A stretch of DNA of 59,540 nucleotides from CAYVUI01 sp964454745 (GTDB lineage Bacteria; Planctomycetota; Phycisphaerae; Sedimentisphaerales; Anaerohalosphaeraceae): positions 1 to 59,540 of the forward strand of contig CAYVUI010000007.1 of the NCBI GenBank assembly GCA_964454745.1, in the 5' to 3' direction. The notes beneath the pieces are model-generated. The model saw nothing but the letters and a program-made list of their open reading frames with translations, had not been told where the DNA came from and ran no database searches. How positions within the stretch are numbered: the first letter of the stretch is position 1; the number at the start of each line of letters is the position of its first letter. Made by a program: the position numbers and the translations under genes. Below, one piece after another: positions 50,224 to 59,540 of this stretch.

Positions 50224-52307
50224 ATGACCAAAGAGGCAGCAGAAAAAATCCGGCAGCTTCGCGAAGAAATTCAGCGGCACGACTACCGGTATTATGTACA
50301 AAACGACCCCGAAATTTCCGATCAGCAGTACGATGAGCTTTTCAGTAAGCTCAAAAAACTCGAACAGCAACACCCCGAACTCATCACGGAGGACTCTCCC
50401 ACCCAGCGTGTCGCGGGTAAGCCCCTAGATTCTTTTTCATCCGTCGAGCACCTGCGGCCGATGCTCAGCATCGACAATACCTATGACCCCAACCAGGTTC
50501 GCGAATTCGACAAGCGGGTGCGAAAAGCAGTCGACGAGGGTTTTCAATATGTCGCCGAGCTCAAGATTGACGGCCTGGCGATCAGCCTTGTGTATGAAGA
50601 CGGACACCTGGTTCGCGGTGTGACCCGCGGCGACGGCCAGCGAGGTGATGACGTCACCGCGAATATCCGTACGATTAAGTCGATCCCCCTTCGGATTGAA
50701 AATATCGAAGGTCTGCACGAAGTACGGGGCGAGGTCTATATNNNNNNNNNNAAAAGGCCTTTGCCGCACTGAACAAACAGCGGGACAATGAAGGTCAGCC
50801 GCCGTTTGCCAATCCGCGAAACGCCGCCGCCGGGTCGCTCAAACTGCTCGATCCGGGGATCACGGCAAGGCGCAATCTGCAATTTGTCGCCTATGGCGCC
50901 GGCGAGGGCTGGCAAAGCCTCGGGGAAAAGCATTATGATATCCTGCAAAAGCTAAAGAACCTGCGAATCCCGGTCAACCCGAGGATCGAGCGAGTTGAAG
51001 ACATCGAAAAGGTGATACAGCTTTGCAGAGAATGGGAAGATCAAAAAAGCGATTTCGATTTTCCCGTGGACGGGATGGTCATCAAGATCGATTCGTGCGC
51101 AATCCAGGAAATGCTCGGCGCAACCGGCCGGGCCCCGCGATGGTGTATCGCGTATAAATTCAGGGCCGACCGAAAGGAAAGCGTCGTTCAGGACATTCAT
51201 GTCCAGGTCGGTAAGACCGGAACGCTGACACCGGTGGCAATCCTCGATCCGGTGCCGCTGGCCGGCACGGTGGTGCGAAGGGCATCAGTACATAACTTTG
51301 ACCTGCTCGAAGGGCTGGACCTGCGAGTCGGCGATACGGTAGAAGTCGAAAAGGCCGGGGAGATCATCCCGCAAATTTTGTCAAATGTAAGCATGGAAAA
51401 GGAAGCAAAGCAGCACGAGGCACGGAAGAAATTTACACCCCCTTCGCAGTGTCCGGTTTGTGAAGGCAAGGTGATTGTAAAAGAAAACCCCCGGACCGGG
51501 AAAAAAGAGGAAGACCGGGAGGCCCAGTGTAACCACCTGTACCTGTGCTCGAATAAAAAATGCCCCGCGCGGCTGCGGGAGCGGGTGGTCTACTTTGCCG
51601 GACGCGGGCAGATGGATGTCGAAACCCTTGGCCCCGCCGTCGTCGATCAGCTCATTGACAAGGGACTGGTTTCCGAGCTGCCGGATTTATATCGCCTTAC
51701 ATTCAGCCAGGTTTCGCAACTGGAGCGAATGGGTGACAAAAGCGCAGAGAAACTGCTTACCAATCTCGAGAAAAGCAAGGACCGTCCACTGGACCGGTTT
51801 CTTACAGCCCTGGGCATTGACCTGGTGGGTTCGCAGTCGGCGAAAATCTTTGCAAAGCAATTCGGCACGCTGGAAAAGCTCAAGCAAGCTGACGTGGATG
51901 AACTGGAGGCCATCGACCAGGTGGGCCCCAAAATGGCAGAGAGTGTATACTCGTACTTTCATGATGAAGTGAATCTCGCCATGCTCGATGAATTTGAACA
52001 ACTCGGGGTAAAGCCCAAAGCGGTGCAGGTCACAGAAGGCGGCCCGCTGGACGGCAAAACGCTGGTGGTCACCGGAACACTCGAACATTTTTCTCGCGAT
52101 GAGATCAAACGGGTAATCGAAAAAAACGGCGGCAAAGCCTCATCATCCGTCAGCAGTAAAACGGATTATCTGCTCGCCGGCGAAAAGGCGGGGTCTAAAC
52201 TCGATAAGGCGAAAAAAGCAGGAGTGACCATCCTCTCCGAACAGGAATTCATCGACCTGATCGATTCAGGCACATCACAAAACGGAGGCCAGGGTGAACT
52301 CTTCTGA
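50224..52307 (+). CDS. ligA: NAD-dependent DNA ligase LigA (interrupted by a 10-N gap)
   Basis: LigA seals nicks using NAD+. The adenylation domain has the KxDG Lys in ELKIDGLAIS (near residue 118) and GDGQRGDDVT. The OB fold, a four-Cys zinc finger (CPVC...CNHLYLC...CPARL), helix-hairpin-helix repeats and a C-terminal BRCT (GPLDGKTLVVTGTL) follow. The gene is broken by ten N's at 50742-50751: the frame upstream and the frame downstream (KAFAALNKQRDNEG onward) differ, so ten N's cannot be the true spacing; a length of 2 modulo 3 (for example 8 or 11) restores it. This is one gene, not two. Confidence 0.93.
50742..50751. other. assembly gap of 10 N inside ligA
   Basis: The ten N's break the ligA reading frame, so the placeholder length is wrong. 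Confidence 0.99.
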
Positions 52308-53397
52308 CGAAAAATTCATGCAGCAGGCCTTCAAACTCGCGAAGAAGGGATTAAGCTGCGTCGAGCCGAACCCGATGGTCGGCTGCGTGATCGTAAAAGA
52401 TGGCGAAGTCATCGGCCGCGGTTTCCACGAACAGTTTGGCGGCCCGCACGCGGAAGTGAATGCACTGGTCGACTGCAAAAAAAACGGCCATAACCCAAAA
52501 GGTGCAACCGTCTATGTTACCCTTGAGCCCTGCTGTCATCACGGCAAAACCGGCCCATGCACTGAGGCACTGATTCGAGCCAAAGTGGGCAAAGTCATCA
52601 TCGCGGTGATGGACCCAAGTGATAAAGTCGCGGGCAAAGGCATCGAAATTTTGCGCGAGGCGTGTATTGAAGTAACCGCTGGCCTCATGGAAGAAGAGGC
52701 TGCCGCTCTTAACGGCCCGTTCTTTAAGTACACACGAACAAAACAGCCCTGGATCATCCTCAAGTGGGCGCAGAGCAAAGACGGCTATCTCGCCTCGGCA
52801 AGCTACCGATGGATTTCCTGCGAAAAAAGCCGCCAGCACGCACACAGTCTGCGCCGCCGCTGCCAGGCGATCCTGGTCGGCATCAATACCGTGCTGAATG
52901 ACGATCCGCAGCTTACCCCACGTCCCGACCGGGGGACAAAACCGCTGCGTGTGATCCTAGACACCCGCCTGATGATCCCCATGGACGCCGGCGTGCTGGA
53001 TGTAGCCGATGGGCCGACGCTGCTGGTTACCGCGGGTGCCATCCTTGAAACCGCCGAGGAAAAAATCCGCCAGCTCAACCAGATGGGCATAGACTTTCTC
53101 ATGGTCGATACCCAGGACGGCCGCTGCGACCTCAAGCAGGTCTTTTTCGCCCTCGGCCAGCAGGGCATCCAGCAGGTACTCATCGAGGGCGGATCGCAGG
53201 TGCTCAATTCCTGCATTCGGCATGGCTTCGGTGATGAACTGGACGTCTACATTGCACCGGATGAACTCGGAGAAGAAGGGCAAACCCCGGCAACCGCGGC
53301 AATGAAAAAACTGGTCAGCGACAAATCACTGCGAATGCGGGAAGAAATTCCAATCGATTCAGACACCTTGATTACGGCGAGACTGGGCGGGTATTAA
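52294..53397 (+). CDS. ribD: bifunctional riboflavin deaminase-reductase RibD
   Basis: RibD carries out the second (deaminase) and third (reductase) steps of riboflavin synthesis. The 367-residue protein has the zinc deaminase motif GGPHAEVNAL (H52, E54) and EPCCHHGKTGPC (residues 79-89), and a C-terminal reductase with LKWAQSKDGYLA and VLIEGGSQVLNS. Its start overlaps the ligA end by 14 nt. No other rib genes follow here. Confidence 0.96.
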   Translation: MNSSDEKFMQQAFKLAKKGLSCVEPNPMVGCVIVKDGEVIGRGFHEQFGGPHAEVNALVDCKKNGHNPKGATVYVTLEPCCHHGKTGPCTEALIRAKVGKVIIAVMDPSDKVAGKGIEILREACIEVTAGLMEEEAAALNGPFFKYTRTKQPWIILKWAQSKDGYLASASYRWISCEKSRQHAHSLRRRCQAILVGINTVLNDDPQLTPRPDRGTKPLRVILDTRLMIPMDAGVLDVADGPTLLVTAGAILETAEEKIRQLNQMGIDFLMVDTQDGRCDLKQVFFALGQQGIQQVLIEGGSQVLNSCIRHGFGDELDVYIAPDELGEEGQTPATAAMKKLVSDKSLRMREEIPIDSDTLITARLGGY

Positions 53398-53406
53398 ACC
53401 ATCGTT

Positions 53407-54393
53407 TTACTTCATGCGGACCAGGCGGTCCATATCGTACTTCACATGCGGCAGAAATTCCCGGATCTCGCGGACAAACCGCTGGCCGTCCTGCCAGTAG
53501 CCGGCTGTGGGCTTTAGATCGTTGTAATGGCTGACGAAATACGCGTTGAGCATCTCGATGAGAACCTCCCGCAGGTACTTACTGACCATCGAGGCCAGCG
53601 ACACCGGCAGGTAATGGTCATCGGCCTTGAGCACAAAATGGACATTGACCGTCTTGCTCCAGGAACTGAGCCGATAACTGCTGATCGTATCATTCTGCTT
53701 GAGTACCTTAAACTCCAGAGACGGGAACATCTTCTGGAGCAGCTCGAGGTAGTAACTCCGCCCCCCGTGACGGTCAATCAGAATATGCAGGTTCTTCGCC
53801 TGCTCGGGTGTTTCGTATGTGGCATTCATGATGTGGTTAATCAGCGTGCAAACCGCGGTAAACAAAACCGATGCCTTGTTGTTCACCTTTTTCACCATCT
53901 GGTTGTAGTGCCCGGCATCGAGACAATACGAACTGACATTGAACAGCCGGATGTCATGATGACGCAGCGACTGGCTCAAAACCGACGCCGCCAGGTGTGT
54001 ATCCTCGGCGTGGTCATTGAGCGAGACATGGGCCATATCCTTATACCACGAATACTCCGCCAGGCGGTTTTTGCAGGCCGGGCAAACCGTCTCGATCAGC
54101 TCGGCAGCGGTGGAAATGCCATCCGGGTGCGTATGGGGCAGGTTGGCCAGGGCCGCCAGAACCGTCCGCTGGAGCTGGCGAATCCCGGAAGACTTTGAAT
54201 ACGCCTTCTTGCTGTCCGTAATCAGCAGCCGGCCTTTGGCGTGCTTTTTGGTTTTGGTGACCGCATCCTCCAAAAGATGCCAGAGGTCTGCTTTGAGTAA
54301 TTCATCGGGAACTTCCAAAACAACCGATGAAACGACCAGCGGCCCTAACAGCGGCCCGTAACCTGCTTCATCAATTCCAGCCAGCACTGCCAT
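53407..54393 (-). CDS. large, divergent ribonuclease HII-like protein
   Basis: The 328-residue protein starts AVLAGIDEAGYGPLLGPLVVSSVVL, which matches the RNase HII catalytic opening (DEAGRGPxxGPV) including the D-E pair. A second block LLITDSKKAYSKSSG corresponds to the DSKxL element and LHILIDRHGGRSYY to the third acid; KADDHYLPVSLASMVSKYLREVLI matches the KADxxxxxxAAASIxAKxxRD block. It is over 100 residues longer than typical RNase HII, with a middle insertion holding a CPAC pair. An active enzyme is plausible. It converges with ribD, 9 nt apart. Confidence 0.75.
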   Translation of the reverse strand: MAVLAGIDEAGYGPLLGPLVVSSVVLEVPDELLKADLWHLLEDAVTKTKKHAKGRLLITDSKKAYSKSSGIRQLQRTVLAALANLPHTHPDGISTAAELIETVCPACKNRLAEYSWYKDMAHVSLNDHAEDTHLAASVLSQSLRHHDIRLFNVSSYCLDAGHYNQMVKKVNNKASVLFTAVCTLINHIMNATYETPEQAKNLHILIDRHGGRSYYLELLQKMFPSLEFKVLKQNDTISSYRLSSWSKTVNVHFVLKADDHYLPVSLASMVSKYLREVLIEMLNAYFVSHYNDLKPTAGYWQDGQRFVREIREFLPHVKYDMDRLVRMK

Positions 54394-54552
54394 TTTTCAG
54401 TCCTTTGAATTGAGGTATCGCATCCTGATTGCTCTTATTATTATCGGTTAACAACGCCAAAAAAGCTTAATTTTATAGGTAAAATTACTGACTTAATGGG
54501 CACAACTTTGGAAGCTGTGCCCCGAAATACTCTCGCAAAAATGAGAATGCGT

Positions 54553-56388
54553 TTATTGATTCTTCTTTCTTCTATCGAGATCATCTTTTAGCCACTGACC
54601 ATAAGTGGTCTTGAATACGGAAGAATCGACCTGGATCGGCTTGCTGTCCGCCAGCGAAGGCGTATTGTCGGGCATCGCAACCAGGTTGATGTCATCCAGG
54701 TACGCCCCTGCGCCTCGCTGGACATCCTTGACGCAGAAAACACCGGCACCGACGACAAACCGCGTGACACCCAGCTCGTCGTACGCGCCACGTTTGCCCA
54801 TTGCCTTGTCGTAAATATCCGCGACATTGGCCTGCAGATCATGCCAGGTTCCAGTTTCCAAAGGAATGCGGAAGAACAGCCCCTTCTTCTTGCGGCCCAG
54901 TTCCTGGAGGTACAGCCAACTGCTGACCCGTCCCTGGATCGTATATCCCATCGCCCGGGGGTAGTAATCGCCGTAGTATTCGTGCTCGGGCTTGGTAAAA
55001 TCAAACTGCATCAGGAACTTAAAGTCTCCCTTGCCTTCCGGGCCGCCAACCGCGATCACCCGGCAGTACCCGCCGCCGCGCTCGATCTCTTCTTCAAGGA
55101 AATAGCTGGTCGTAAACACCGGATCGCCGCCCCTGGGAGCATCCACGATCTGGTAGAACTCGTTGTACTCATCCTGGAGCCAGTTCGAACCCAGCGGCTT
55201 TGCATACACATAAGCACTATGCCGCCCGCTTCGTTTATGCTTCATACGCCATTCATTGAGAAAGCCCGTTTCCAGGCCGTCGCAGTTATATCGATACGGC
55301 GTATACCAGCCGCTTAGGCCCTCTTCAAAGCCGGGATTTACGACCTTTGCCGTCGCAGGTAAATCAATGATCTTGTTCAGCATCCTCGGTTCGATATCCT
55401 CGTCAAACTCCTGGAAACTGTCCGGGTAAACATATTCCGCATCCGAATACACATTCTTGCTCGTAATCTTCACATCCAGACCGTCCACGTCGATAATGGA
55501 ATAATAGCCGCCCTTGTCGAGCCCTTCCACGAACTCGGGGAATTCCTCGCCGAACGGACGCGGCGCGGTACCCGACGGCAGCGTCATAAACTTAATCCCC
55601 TTGTATTCCCACGCCGTTTTTAGCGCAACCTTGATACCGTTGTGCACGTGCCCGTTGAAGAAGTACTTAACATTGCCGTACTTCGACAGGATATCGATAT
55701 ACTGGTGCTTGAGCCACGGGGAATGCGTATACCACTCCAATTGCGAAAGCCCCTGCGGCATCAAGTGGATATGCACAAAGATCATCGTCGGCTTGTCGCG
55801 GTTTTCGTAGAGGTCCTTCTTTAACCACTCGAGCATCGGCTTGTTCACTTCCTTCTTGTCATAATTACCAAACTCGGTATTGGCCGGCACGGTGATAAAA
55901 TGCCACTTGCCCACATCAAAGGAATAATATACCGAACGCACGCCGTTTATCTTTTCCTGGTAATCACGGAATCGGGTATACGGCGGAATCGTATCGTGGT
56001 TGCCGTGATTGATAATCGTCAGGCCCTCAAAGTCAGAGTTTCGCTTCATAAAGTTGTCGAATGACTTCTCATCCGGCACATTGACGATATCGCCAAGGTA
56101 CACGAGAAAATCAATATTGGGCTTCCTGCGGTTGAGCAGCCGAACTGTCGTCGAGATATTGTAATTGCAGTATCCGTACAGGCCCTGGGTTTCCTCATAA
56201 TGGCCCACCTGCGGATCGGCATTGATCCCGAAGGAAAACTTGTCCCCGATCTTTTCCAGCTCCGGGTGCGGATTGGAAATGCCGTCCCATTTCGGATCGA
56301 TCCCCAGCGGCCAGTCTTCGGCGGCCCAAAGATTACTGCATGAAATGAATAGAAATACGATTGAGAGTAACGCGAGTGTCTTTTTCAT
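54553..56388 (-). CDS. secreted calcineurin-like metallophosphoesterase with C-terminal carbohydrate-binding-like region
   Basis: The 611-residue protein has a signal peptide (MKKTLALLSIVFLFISCSNLWA; the Cys at residue 17 could also be a lipobox). The phosphoesterase metal motifs are INADPQVG, YLGDIVN, NHGNHD, FVHIHL and NGHVHNG. The C-terminal third (from about residue 340: VVNPGFEEGLSGWYTPYR and a later DDINLV) looks like a CBM-type beta-sandwich. Substrate is unknown. Its upstream neighbour is divergent. Confidence 0.87.
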   Translation of the reverse strand: MKKTLALLSIVFLFISCSNLWAAEDWPLGIDPKWDGISNPHPELEKIGDKFSFGINADPQVGHYEETQGLYGYCNYNISTTVRLLNRRKPNIDFLVYLGDIVNVPDEKSFDNFMKRNSDFEGLTIINHGNHDTIPPYTRFRDYQEKINGVRSVYYSFDVGKWHFITVPANTEFGNYDKKEVNKPMLEWLKKDLYENRDKPTMIFVHIHLMPQGLSQLEWYTHSPWLKHQYIDILSKYGNVKYFFNGHVHNGIKVALKTAWEYKGIKFMTLPSGTAPRPFGEEFPEFVEGLDKGGYYSIIDVDGLDVKITSKNVYSDAEYVYPDSFQEFDEDIEPRMLNKIIDLPATAKVVNPGFEEGLSGWYTPYRYNCDGLETGFLNEWRMKHKRSGRHSAYVYAKPLGSNWLQDEYNEFYQIVDAPRGGDPVFTTSYFLEEEIERGGGYCRVIAVGGPEGKGDFKFLMQFDFTKPEHEYYGDYYPRAMGYTIQGRVSSWLYLQELGRKKKGLFFRIPLETGTWHDLQANVADIYDKAMGKRGAYDELGVTRFVVGAGVFCVKDVQRGAGAYLDDINLVAMPDNTPSLADSKPIQVDSSVFKTTYGQWLKDDLDRRKKNQ

Positions 56389-56501
56389 TGTTTGAGTCCC
56401 TAATAATACACATTTGTTTTTCTTACTGTACCCGGGAGTATCATATCGGGTTCACCAGTAATTTGCAAGACGCCGGGGCGATTTTCGTGTAGAATCTCCG
56501 C

Positions 56502-58646
56502 ATGAACGACCCAAAAACCAAACATTCTGTAACCGCAAAGGTTGGTTTAGGCGGCAAAAAAGCCGCTAAGGTGTATTTTTTGTTCGCAGCTTCCATTTTC
56601 GCAGGCTCTTTCCTGCTTTTTTTCGTCCAGCCGATGATGGGACGCTTCGTCCTGCCGCGGTTCGGCGGCAGCGCGGAGGTCTGGACGAGCTGCATGCTGT
56701 TTTTCCAGCTCCTGCTCCTGGGCGGCTACCTCTACAGCCACTGGATCCTGACCGCGGTTTCCACCCGCGTCGGCGTGTTTATCCACCTTGCCGTGCTGGC
56801 AGGTGCACTGCTGTTCCTGCCCGTCGTACCGACCAATCTCTCGTCGCAAACCGCCCCGGGCCTGGAAGTCGCCGGCATTTTATGGATACTGCTTATCACT
56901 GTCGGCGGGCCGTATTTCGCGTTGGCCTCGACCTCGGTTATCGGCCAGGGCTGGCTCGAGCGCATCAACAAAACAGGCGTATACCAATTATATGCTGTCT
57001 CCAACGCAGCGGCTTTTCTGGCACTGCTAAGCTTCCCGTTTTTGTTTGAACCCCGGTTCGGGCGTTTTGAACAGGCGCGGATATGGTCGTGGGCATTTGC
57101 AATTTCGGCAGGCCTGGTCGCCCTGTGCGGCATTACCGTTCTTTACCTCGGCCAAAACAGGGCCAAACAGACCGCAAATCCAGCCACAACATCCGCCCCA
57201 AAAATCCCGTTTACAAGAATGATCCTCTGGTCCGGTCTTGCTGGGGCAGCAGTGGTCGAGCTTTTGGCGGTGACGAACAAAATCTGCCTCGATATCGCGG
57301 TACTGCCTTTTCTGTGGGTGCTGCCGCTGTGTTTGTACCTGCTCTCATTCGTAATCTGCTTTCACTCCCAGCGGCTCTACCACCGCGGCATCTTCCTGTC
57401 GCTGTTCGCCGTCTCAATCGTTCTGATCATGTACGCCCGCGTAATGGAAATGCAGATCGCCCCCGTGCACCTGATCGCCATTTACTGCGGGTTCCTCTTT
57501 CTCTGCTGCATGGTCTGCCACGGCGAGCTCTACCGCAAACGCCCCGATGCAAGCCGGCTGAGCCGCTTTTACCTGATGATCTCCCTGGGCGGGGCTCTCG
57601 GCGGCGTATTCGTCGCGGTCATCGCACCGCTGATCTTTTCGAGCTATTTCGAGCTTTATTTCGGCCTCATGCTGGTGATCCTGTTCCTGCTGACCGGCCA
57701 CGACCAATGGAACACACTGCCCAAAGCACGCAAGGCCACCCTTTTAAGCCTGCTGCTTATCACCAGCCTGCTGGGCATCCTCTTTGGCCAGCAAAGAGAC
57801 GAGGCCCACCGAACCGCCCTGGCCAGTGAGCGAAATTTCTACGGCGTGGTGACCGTATGGGAAAAAGACGAGCACGACCCCGCCCTGCACCGCCGGACCA
57901 TGAAGCACGGCACCACCTTCCACGGCCTCCAGTTCCTCTCGCCCGAAAAGGAAGACCTCGCCACCGCCTATTACTCTCCCCAAAGCGGCATCGGCCTGAT
58001 TATGAAACATTTCAATCGCACCGCCGGACCGCAAAAGACCCTGCCGGAAAAACCGATCCGCGTTGGCGTAGTCGGCCTTGGCGCGGGCACCATCGCGACC
58101 TATCTCGAAGAGGGCGACTTGCTCCGCTTTTATGAGATCAACCCGGTCGTCCGCGATTTCGCTTACGAACACTTTACCTACCTGCCTGATTGCCGCGGAA
58201 CCGTCGAGGTAAGCGTCGGCGACGGCCGCCTGCTGCTCGAAGACGAACCTGATATGCAGTACGACGTCGTCGTGATCGACGCCTTCAGCAGCGATACCAT
58301 CCCCGTCCACCTGCTCACACAGGAAGCCTTCGCAATCTACGCCCGTCACATCAAACCCGGCGGCTTGCTCGCGGTCCATGTCTCCTCGATCCACCTCGAC
58401 CTTGAACCGGTCGCTGCCTGTATCGGGCAATCCATCGGCTTTCACGCCGCCGGAATCTACACAGACGAAAGCCCGGAAATGGGCATTTTCGCCTCGGACT
58501 GGGTGATTCTCGCAAAAAATCAGGGCCTCTTCACCGCCCCCGCGTTTCGCAATCAGACCGAAAAGGTCGAATACGACCCTGATATCCACCTCTGGACGGA
58601 TGACCATATCAACGTACCGGCTGTACTGCGATGGTCCGGCCCGTAG
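56502..58646 (+). CDS. membrane-embedded spermidine-synthase-like protein
   Basis: The 714-residue protein has about ten N-terminal membrane helices and a C-terminal methyltransferase-fold domain with VGVVGLGAGTIATYLEEGD (near residue 520), EINPVV, DGRLLLEDE and YDVVVIDAFSSDTIPVHLLTQEA. This is the spermidine synthase/SAM-type core found as fusions in many bacteria; the family's substrate is often not polyamine. The TAGAAT at 56490-56495 is only 6 nt before the ATG, with no ribosome binding site, so the mRNA could be leaderless. Confidence 0.87.
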   Translation: MNDPKTKHSVTAKVGLGGKKAAKVYFLFAASIFAGSFLLFFVQPMMGRFVLPRFGGSAEVWTSCMLFFQLLLLGGYLYSHWILTAVSTRVGVFIHLAVLAGALLFLPVVPTNLSSQTAPGLEVAGILWILLITVGGPYFALASTSVIGQGWLERINKTGVYQLYAVSNAAAFLALLSFPFLFEPRFGRFEQARIWSWAFAISAGLVALCGITVLYLGQNRAKQTANPATTSAPKIPFTRMILWSGLAGAAVVELLAVTNKICLDIAVLPFLWVLPLCLYLLSFVICFHSQRLYHRGIFLSLFAVSIVLIMYARVMEMQIAPVHLIAIYCGFLFLCCMVCHGELYRKRPDASRLSRFYLMISLGGALGGVFVAVIAPLIFSSYFELYFGLMLVILFLLTGHDQWNTLPKARKATLLSLLLITSLLGILFGQQRDEAHRTALASERNFYGVVTVWEKDEHDPALHRRTMKHGTTFHGLQFLSPEKEDLATAYYSPQSGIGLIMKHFNRTAGPQKTLPEKPIRVGVVGLGAGTIATYLEEGDLLRFYEINPVVRDFAYEHFTYLPDCRGTVEVSVGDGRLLLEDEPDMQYDVVVIDAFSSDTIPVHLLTQEAFAIYARHIKPGGLLAVHVSSIHLDLEPVAACIGQSIGFHAAGIYTDESPEMGIFASDWVILAKNQGLFTAPAFRNQTEKVEYDPDIHLWTDDHINVPAVLRWSGP

Positions 58647-58721
58647 TTATATATCACATGAATTTGCTTTAATACGCCGGATATCTTACAATGGCTGAAA
58701 CGAGAATTGCGGAGAATTTTT

Positions 58722-59456
58722 ATGCGAAAAGCACTGATTTGTATCGCGATCATCCTTGTCGGCTTCCTGGTGACCGTGAGCACCCAGGCCCAAAAAAAGA
58801 AGAACGACGCCGTCAGCGAGGCCACGCCCTACGGCTGGTCCGAGCAGCAGCGGTACACCGAGCGAGAGCGTGTTGACCTGGCCATCCCCCTGACTATCGG
58901 CCGCATCAGCCTGGAAGAAACCCTCCGCCAACGCCGCAGCGTGCGTGAATTTGGCGACAGGGATGTCAATATCGTCGAGCTGGCCCAGCTTCTCTGGGCC
59001 GGTCAGGGCATTACCGACGAGAAAAACGGCAAACGCACCGCCCCCTCGGCCGGGGCGATCTACCCGATGGAGCTTTACGTATTCAACAAGCACGGCGTAT
59101 ATGTTTATGACCCCGGGGAACACCAGCTTGCCAACATCGAAAAAGAGGACCGCAGAAAGGCCCTCTCCGAGGCGGCCTTCAACCAGCAATGGGTCCAAAA
59201 GGCCCCGGTAACCATCGTGATCGCCGGTGACTTGAACAAAACCGCCAAACGCTACGGCCGGGAAGATGCGATACGCTTTGTCTACATTGAAGCCGGGCAC
59301 ATTGCCCAGAATCTCCAGCTCCAGGCGGTCGCGATGGACCTGGTGAGCGTACCGGTCGGATCGATCGATTACAAAAAGATCAGCTCGGTCGCCAAATTCC
59401 AGTCCCGCCCGGTTTACATGGTATGTGTCGGCAAACCCGCAGAGCAGGAGGAGTGA
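58722..59456 (+). CDS. SagB-type nitroreductase-family protein with signal peptide
   Basis: The 244-residue protein has a signal peptide (MRKALICIAIILVGFLVTVSTQAQ). A nitroreductase domain follows, with RRSVREFGDRDVNIVELAQLLWAGQG and APSAGAIYPMELYVF, the SagB-like FMN-binding blocks, and GHIAQNLQLQAVAMDL near the end. The ATG at 58722 is preferred because GGAG lies 9 nt before it; an in-frame ATG at 58707 adds five residues. A signal peptide on an FMN protein is uncommon and suggests an extracytoplasmic redox role. Confidence 0.85.
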   Translation: MRKALICIAIILVGFLVTVSTQAQKKKNDAVSEATPYGWSEQQRYTERERVDLAIPLTIGRISLEETLRQRRSVREFGDRDVNIVELAQLLWAGQGITDEKNGKRTAPSAGAIYPMELYVFNKHGVYVYDPGEHQLANIEKEDRRKALSEAAFNQQWVQKAPVTIVIAGDLNKTAKRYGREDAIRFVYIEAGHIAQNLQLQAVAMDLVSVPVGSIDYKKISSVAKFQSRPVYMVCVGKPAEQEE

Positions 59457-59540
59457 TACAAGTGAAAATAAAGACACCTGCAATTAACTTCTCTTCATGG
59501 CCTTCATGAGCTTTATGGTAAAAAAATACTCACCATGAAG

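Noticed and set aside
50742..51011. Apparent frameshift splitting ligA into two genes
   Set aside because: The frame change falls exactly at a 10-N gap, and the protein sequence continues with the expected LigA residues on the other side, so the placeholder length is the cause.
1..59540. CRISPR arrays, tRNA or rRNA genes, insertion sequences
   Set aside because: No regularly spaced direct repeats, no tRNA T-arm (GGTTCGA) in a cloverleaf context and no transposase were recognised by eye; a covariance-model scan would be needed to exclude tRNAs.

Overview
The window looks like a contig from an anaerobic planctomycete, most likely class Phycisphaerae (Sedimentisphaerales-like). Signs: a secreted protein ending in a PEP-CTERM sorting signal (PEPATLALLGIGG, then basic residues), a beta-helix protein with a dockerin-like tail, a PocR-AraC regulator, McsA/McsB, GTP-dependent PEP carboxykinase, and an oxygen-sensitive hybrid-cluster protein operon. 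This assignment is inference from gene content; there is no rRNA gene. Three runs of N (25972-25981, 48385-48484, 50742-50751) mark assembly gaps, each inside a gene.

Layout. 1-3.4 kb: 5'-truncated mnmE, a small histidine kinase, a PEP-CTERM protein. 3.5-8.7 kb (minus): dnaK, mcsA-mcsB, coaD, a degenerate HD-type protein. 9-11.6 kb: a degenerate amidase-like protein and pckG. 11.8-15.4 kb: a Crp/Fnr regulator divergent from a ferredoxin-cupin-hcp operon with an FNR-like palindrome between them. 15.5-20.5 kb: a chemoreceptor and groES-groEL. 20.5-29.8 kb: envelope proteins, a phosphohexomutase, an SGNH lipoprotein, an AAA_14/DUF4143 ATPase operon, a metallo-beta-lactamase fold hydrolase, an AIM24 protein, a tyrosine phosphatase. 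29.9-36.5 kb: a GT39-type glycosyltransferase, then a minus operon cysS-ruvC-(C_GCAxxG_C_C protein)-ruvA-ruvB. 36.7-40 kb: a second DUF4143 ATPase, mntA with a frameshifted hepT, and the PocR-AraC regulator. 40.2-45 kb: beta-helix protein, tatD, clpB. 45.1-53.4 kb (plus): a coiled-coil lipoprotein fused to a beta-barrel, an OmpA-like lipoprotein, ndk, ligA, ribD. 53.4-59.5 kb: a large RNase HII-like protein, a metallophosphoesterase, a membrane spermidine-synthase-like protein, a SagB-type nitroreductase.

The most interesting signal is regulatory. The three chaperone loci (dnaK, groESL, clpB), spread over about 40 kb, each have a sigma-54 type -24/-12 promoter 53-76 nt before the start codon. 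Each also has a 15-bp imperfect palindrome, CTGTCA-N3-TGGCAG or a close variant, about 70-100 bp further upstream, at the usual distance for an enhancer-binding protein. No CIRCE element was seen at these genes. This suggests a heat-shock regulon run by sigma-54 and an unidentified activator.

Other second-look items are the operator-like repeat arrays in front of both DUF4143 ATPases and of mcsA, two enzyme-fold proteins that have lost catalytic residues, a HepT toxin broken by one base, the lipoprotein/coiled-coil/barrel fusion, and a terminator placed immediately before the ndk ribosome binding site.
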